Shown here one piece after another: positions 5,406 to 7,070 of a DNA stretch of 7,070 bases (the first letter of the stretch is position 1; every line of letters begins with the position of its first letter). Source of the stretch: Actinomycetota bacterium (GTDB lineage Bacteria; Actinomycetota; Thermoleophilia; RBG-16-64-13). A model generated the notes under the pieces. That model was not told where the DNA came from, searched no databases, and was given only the letters and a program-made list of their open reading frames with translations. The DNA lies in NCBI GenBank assembly GCA_023488925.1, contig JAMDDA010000137.1, positions 1-7,070 of the forward strand, read 5' to 3'. The position numbers and the translations under genes were made by a program.

Positions 5406-6041
5406 GTGGCCCTCAGAGTACTCACCCTAGCCGAGATCAAGGCCCACTCCTTGCTGGCTGAGATACAGGCCCTTACCGAGGCGGACCTCGAGCCGCTGGA
5501 GGCCGAAGCCCTCGATCTCTTGGAGGCCGAGCTGGGCCGCCGGCTGACGGTGGACGCGGTGGACAGGGCCGTCGACGTCTACGGCGATGGCCTCTCGATG
5601 CTCTGCCTGCCCGAGCGCCTAGACAGCCTGACCTCAGCGGTGTCCGAGACCCTGGGCGACATCACCTCGGCCTGCGTGCTGCTGGCCGGTGGCTGGCTGC
5701 TCAAGGCCAAGACCTCGGTGTCGGTGACCGGTCTTTACGAGGGAGCCGCCTACACCTTCAGCGAGGGGGTGGCGGTCACTGTGACCGGCAAGTGGGGCCT
5801 TGCCTGCCCCGATCGGGCGAAGGGTGTGCTCATGGACGTGGTGGAGGCGCTGGCCGTCCGGAAGGGCGACCCCGTCTCCCGCCGGGACGAGCTCGTGCCC
5901 TGGGGCTCAGTATCCGACGGAGGCCTCCAAGCCTCCCGCGACTCTGCCCACCGAGCAGCCACCCTGGAGAACCTGCTGCGCTACGACGTCAAGGTACGCC
6001 TGCGCGGTTTCTACCGGCCGAGCGTGGTGGCCGCTGTCTGA
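5406..6041 (+). CDS. Head-tail adaptor (gp6/gp15-like connector)
   Basis: This 211-residue protein resembles the adaptor proteins that dock on the portal ring after packaging (HK97 gp6, SPP1 gp15). Features are an N-terminal helical part (LTLAEIKAHS... ALDLLEAELGRRL) and LPERLDSLTSAVSETLGDITS, which matches the 'LPERL..L.sV' strand region of longer versions. Next comes LYEGAAYTFSEGVAVTVTGKWGLACPDRAKGVLMDVVEAL, with VTVTGKWG at 124-131, the typical beta-turn-W-G segment before the final helix. The start is GTG, directly at the end of the preceding TAA. Only a weak GGTGG (5395-5399) precedes it, so translation is probably coupled. The stop overlaps the next ATG (TGATG). Confidence 0.75.
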   Translation: MALRVLTLAEIKAHSLLAEIQALTEADLEPLEAEALDLLEAELGRRLTVDAVDRAVDVYGDGLSMLCLPERLDSLTSAVSETLGDITSACVLLAGGWLLKAKTSVSVTGLYEGAAYTFSEGVAVTVTGKWGLACPDRAKGVLMDVVEALAVRKGDPVSRRDELVPWGSVSDGGLQASRDSAHRAATLENLLRYDVKVRLRGFYRPSVVAAV

Positions 6042-6376
6042 TGTTTGACTTGCTGGTGGATATCTATGAGCTCGCCGAGAGCACGGTGAATGCCGAGCCC
6101 CAGGAAACCGCCGCCCTTCTGCACGCCGACGTCCCCGCCCAGTTCCTGCGCATGAGCGGCCACAGCCGCTACCTGGCCGCCGGCCTGGGTGTGGTGCTCG
6201 ATGCGCGCCTGGCCGTTGAGCACCGCGGAGGTATCACAGAGAAGACGGAGGTCCGCAATGTGCGCACGCGCGAGGGGTCCGCGGTGGCCGCTCAGCCCGC
6301 CCGCTACCGGGTGCTCTTCGTGAACCCCGGTCGCCGGGGGCAGCACCTGGAGCTCGACCTCGAGGCGCTTCGCTGA
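6041..6376 (+). CDS. Probable head-closure (stopper) protein
   Basis: This is a 111-residue protein starting at an ATG that overlaps the adaptor stop by one base. The size, position between adaptor and gp10-like protein, and strand-rich middle (HSRYLAAGLGVVLDARLAVEHRGGITEKTEVRNVRTREG) followed by ARYRVLFVNPGRRGQHLELDLEALR fit the SPP1 gp16/HK97 gp7-like stopper class. These are small beta barrels that close the portal channel and bind the tail. Sequence matches to this class are usually weak, so the assignment rests mainly on gene order. The stop overlaps the next ATG. Confidence 0.6.
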   Translation: MFDLLVDIYELAESTVNAEPQETAALLHADVPAQFLRMSGHSRYLAAGLGVVLDARLAVEHRGGITEKTEVRNVRTREGSAVAAQPARYRVLFVNPGRRGQHLELDLEALR

Positions 6377-6963
6377 TGCCTGGCTATGGGGTGCCGCGGC
6401 ACTTCGACCTGGGCGTCCGCCTGGACACCTCCCTGGTCGCTACCCCGCAGGCCATGGAGCAGGCCCTGGCCGCCTTCCGGGAGGAGTTCGCCCTTGCCGG
6501 CGATGACATCGGCCAGCATGTCCAGTCCCGCGTGCAGGCCATCATCGAGGACCAAGAGATGGTGAACGAGGGCACGCTGCTCGGCTCCATCACCTGGGCC
6601 AAGGCGATGATCGGCTCGGTGCTCGAGGTGCTGGTAGGCACCAACGTCCCCTACGCAAAGTATAAGGAATTCGGCACTGTCCCCCACTTCGTACCCTTCC
6701 ACATCGCGAAGTCGTTGTATAACCAGGCCAAGCACGAGTGGGGCTGGGTGGATCCTCCCGGGCGGGCCGCCTACGAGCAGGACAGCAAGGGCCGGGTGTG
6801 GCTGGCGCCGGCACCGGGCGCCAAGCCGACATGGGGCGTCTTCGTGACCGGCATGCGCAAGCCCTTCCTCTTCCCGGGCTGGCAGGCATCCCTTGACTAC
6901 ATCGAGACTCGCCTCAAGGAGGCCGGCCGCCGCGCGATCGAGCGTATCCAAGGAGGCTCCTAG
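6376..6963 (+). CDS. HK97 gp10-like head-tail joining/tail component
   Basis: This 195-residue protein resembles the HK97 gp10 family, found just before the tail terminator in many siphophages. The key block is NEGTLLGSI (the TG.L..SI motif), then VEVLVGTNVPYAKYKEFGT, with YAKYKEFGT at 93-101, the family's YA.y.EfGT signature. Near the end is KPFLFPGW (162-169), the P.fl.Pa motif, followed by a helix (YIETRLKEAGRRAIERI). Between the motifs is an insertion-rich stretch (HEWGWVDPPGRAAYEQDSKG) that makes it longer than short gp10 forms. The start overlaps the stopper stop (TGATG). The gene ends in TAG, overlapping the next GTG. Confidence 0.8.
   Translation: MPGYGVPRHFDLGVRLDTSLVATPQAMEQALAAFREEFALAGDDIGQHVQSRVQAIIEDQEMVNEGTLLGSITWAKAMIGSVLEVLVGTNVPYAKYKEFGTVPHFVPFHIAKSLYNQAKHEWGWVDPPGRAAYEQDSKGRVWLAPAPGAKPTWGVFVTGMRKPFLFPGWQASLDYIETRLKEAGRRAIERIQGGS
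6950..6956 (+). promoter_or_regulatory. Ribosome binding site deciding the last start
   Basis: AAGGAGG sits inside the last codons of the gp10-like gene, 6 nt before the GTG at 6963. This is the main reason to accept a GTG start that overlaps the preceding stop. Confidence 0.7.
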
Positions 6964-7070
6964 TGCCCACCTACACCTGGCCGCACGCGCACCTCGCTCA
7001 CGCGCTCACCGAGCAACTGAAGTTCTCCACGCTGGCGGAGGGCCGAGTGACCACCCAGGTGCCCCGAGAT
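6963..7070 (+). CDS. 5' end of probable tail-terminator gene (runs off window)
   Basis: Thirty-six codons without a stop start from GTG (VPTYTWPHAHLAHALTEQL...), reaching the window end. The start overlaps the previous TAG (TAGTG) and is preceded by AAGGAGG (6950-6956). Position right after the gp10-like gene is where siphophages encode the tail terminator/completion protein (SPP1 gp17, lambda gpU class). An N-terminal helix of the kind ALTEQLKFSTLAEGRV fits, but too little is visible to assign it by sequence. Confidence 0.6.
   Translation, partial: MPTYTWPHAHLAHALTEQLKFSTLAEGRVTTQVPRD

Noticed and set aside
1..7070. Search for CRISPR arrays, tRNA genes, insertion sequences and attachment sites.
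   Set aside because: No regularly spaced repeats, tRNA-like folds, transposase-like frames or integrase-linked repeats were seen by eye on either strand.

Overview
This window is a slice of the structural (head and neck) module of a tailed phage or prophage, most likely a siphovirus. Every gene lies on the + strand, the genes are packed almost end to end, and their order follows the usual virion-assembly order. Base composition is high in G+C by eye. Several genes have strong GGAGG-type ribosome binding sites. The sequence carries no integrase, host gene or tRNA, so neither the host nor the lytic or temperate state can be decided. A high-GC bacterial host is the most that can be said. No stretch over 300 bases lacks a gene. 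No convincing promoter was seen, so transcription probably enters from upstream (terminase/portal side).

Region 1 (2-1820): the 3' part of a MuF/SPP1-gp7-type head morphogenesis gene comes first. Its N-terminal half is unusual, with what looks like one and a half GNAT acetyltransferase-like domains arranged as a tandem repeat. Four bases downstream is a separate gene. It carries the HGTHDQKTHG motif that I associate with phage MuF-type proteins, followed by an ADP-ribosyltransferase-like domain. This pair resembles a MuF protein with a toxin-like or virion-injected effector, split into two reading frames.

Region 2 (1821-3376): a leader with a very stable tetraloop hairpin precedes an XkdF-like prohead serine protease. 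A scaffold-like protein follows 2 nt after the protease stop. The coiled-coil tail of the scaffold-like gene has its own in-frame ATG with a strong ribosome binding site, so a short scaffold-only product is likely, in the style of nested protease/scaffold genes.

Region 3 (3377-5405): the HK97-fold major capsid protein is followed by a long GC-rich hairpin, an unrecognised small protein, and a beta-rich protein that may decorate the head.

Region 4 (5406-7070): four tightly coupled neck genes complete the window: a gp6-like head-tail adaptor, a probable head-closure (stopper) protein, an HK97-gp10-like protein, and the first 36 codons of a probable tail-terminator gene. Stop and start codons overlap by one base at the last three junctions (TGATG, TGATG, TAGTG), which implies translational coupling.

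The most interesting points are the GNAT-like repeats in the MuF protein, the adjacent ART-like gene, the nested scaffold start, and three leaders (before protease, capsid and the post-capsid gene). Each leader contains both a hairpin and a segment complementary to the downstream ribosome binding site.
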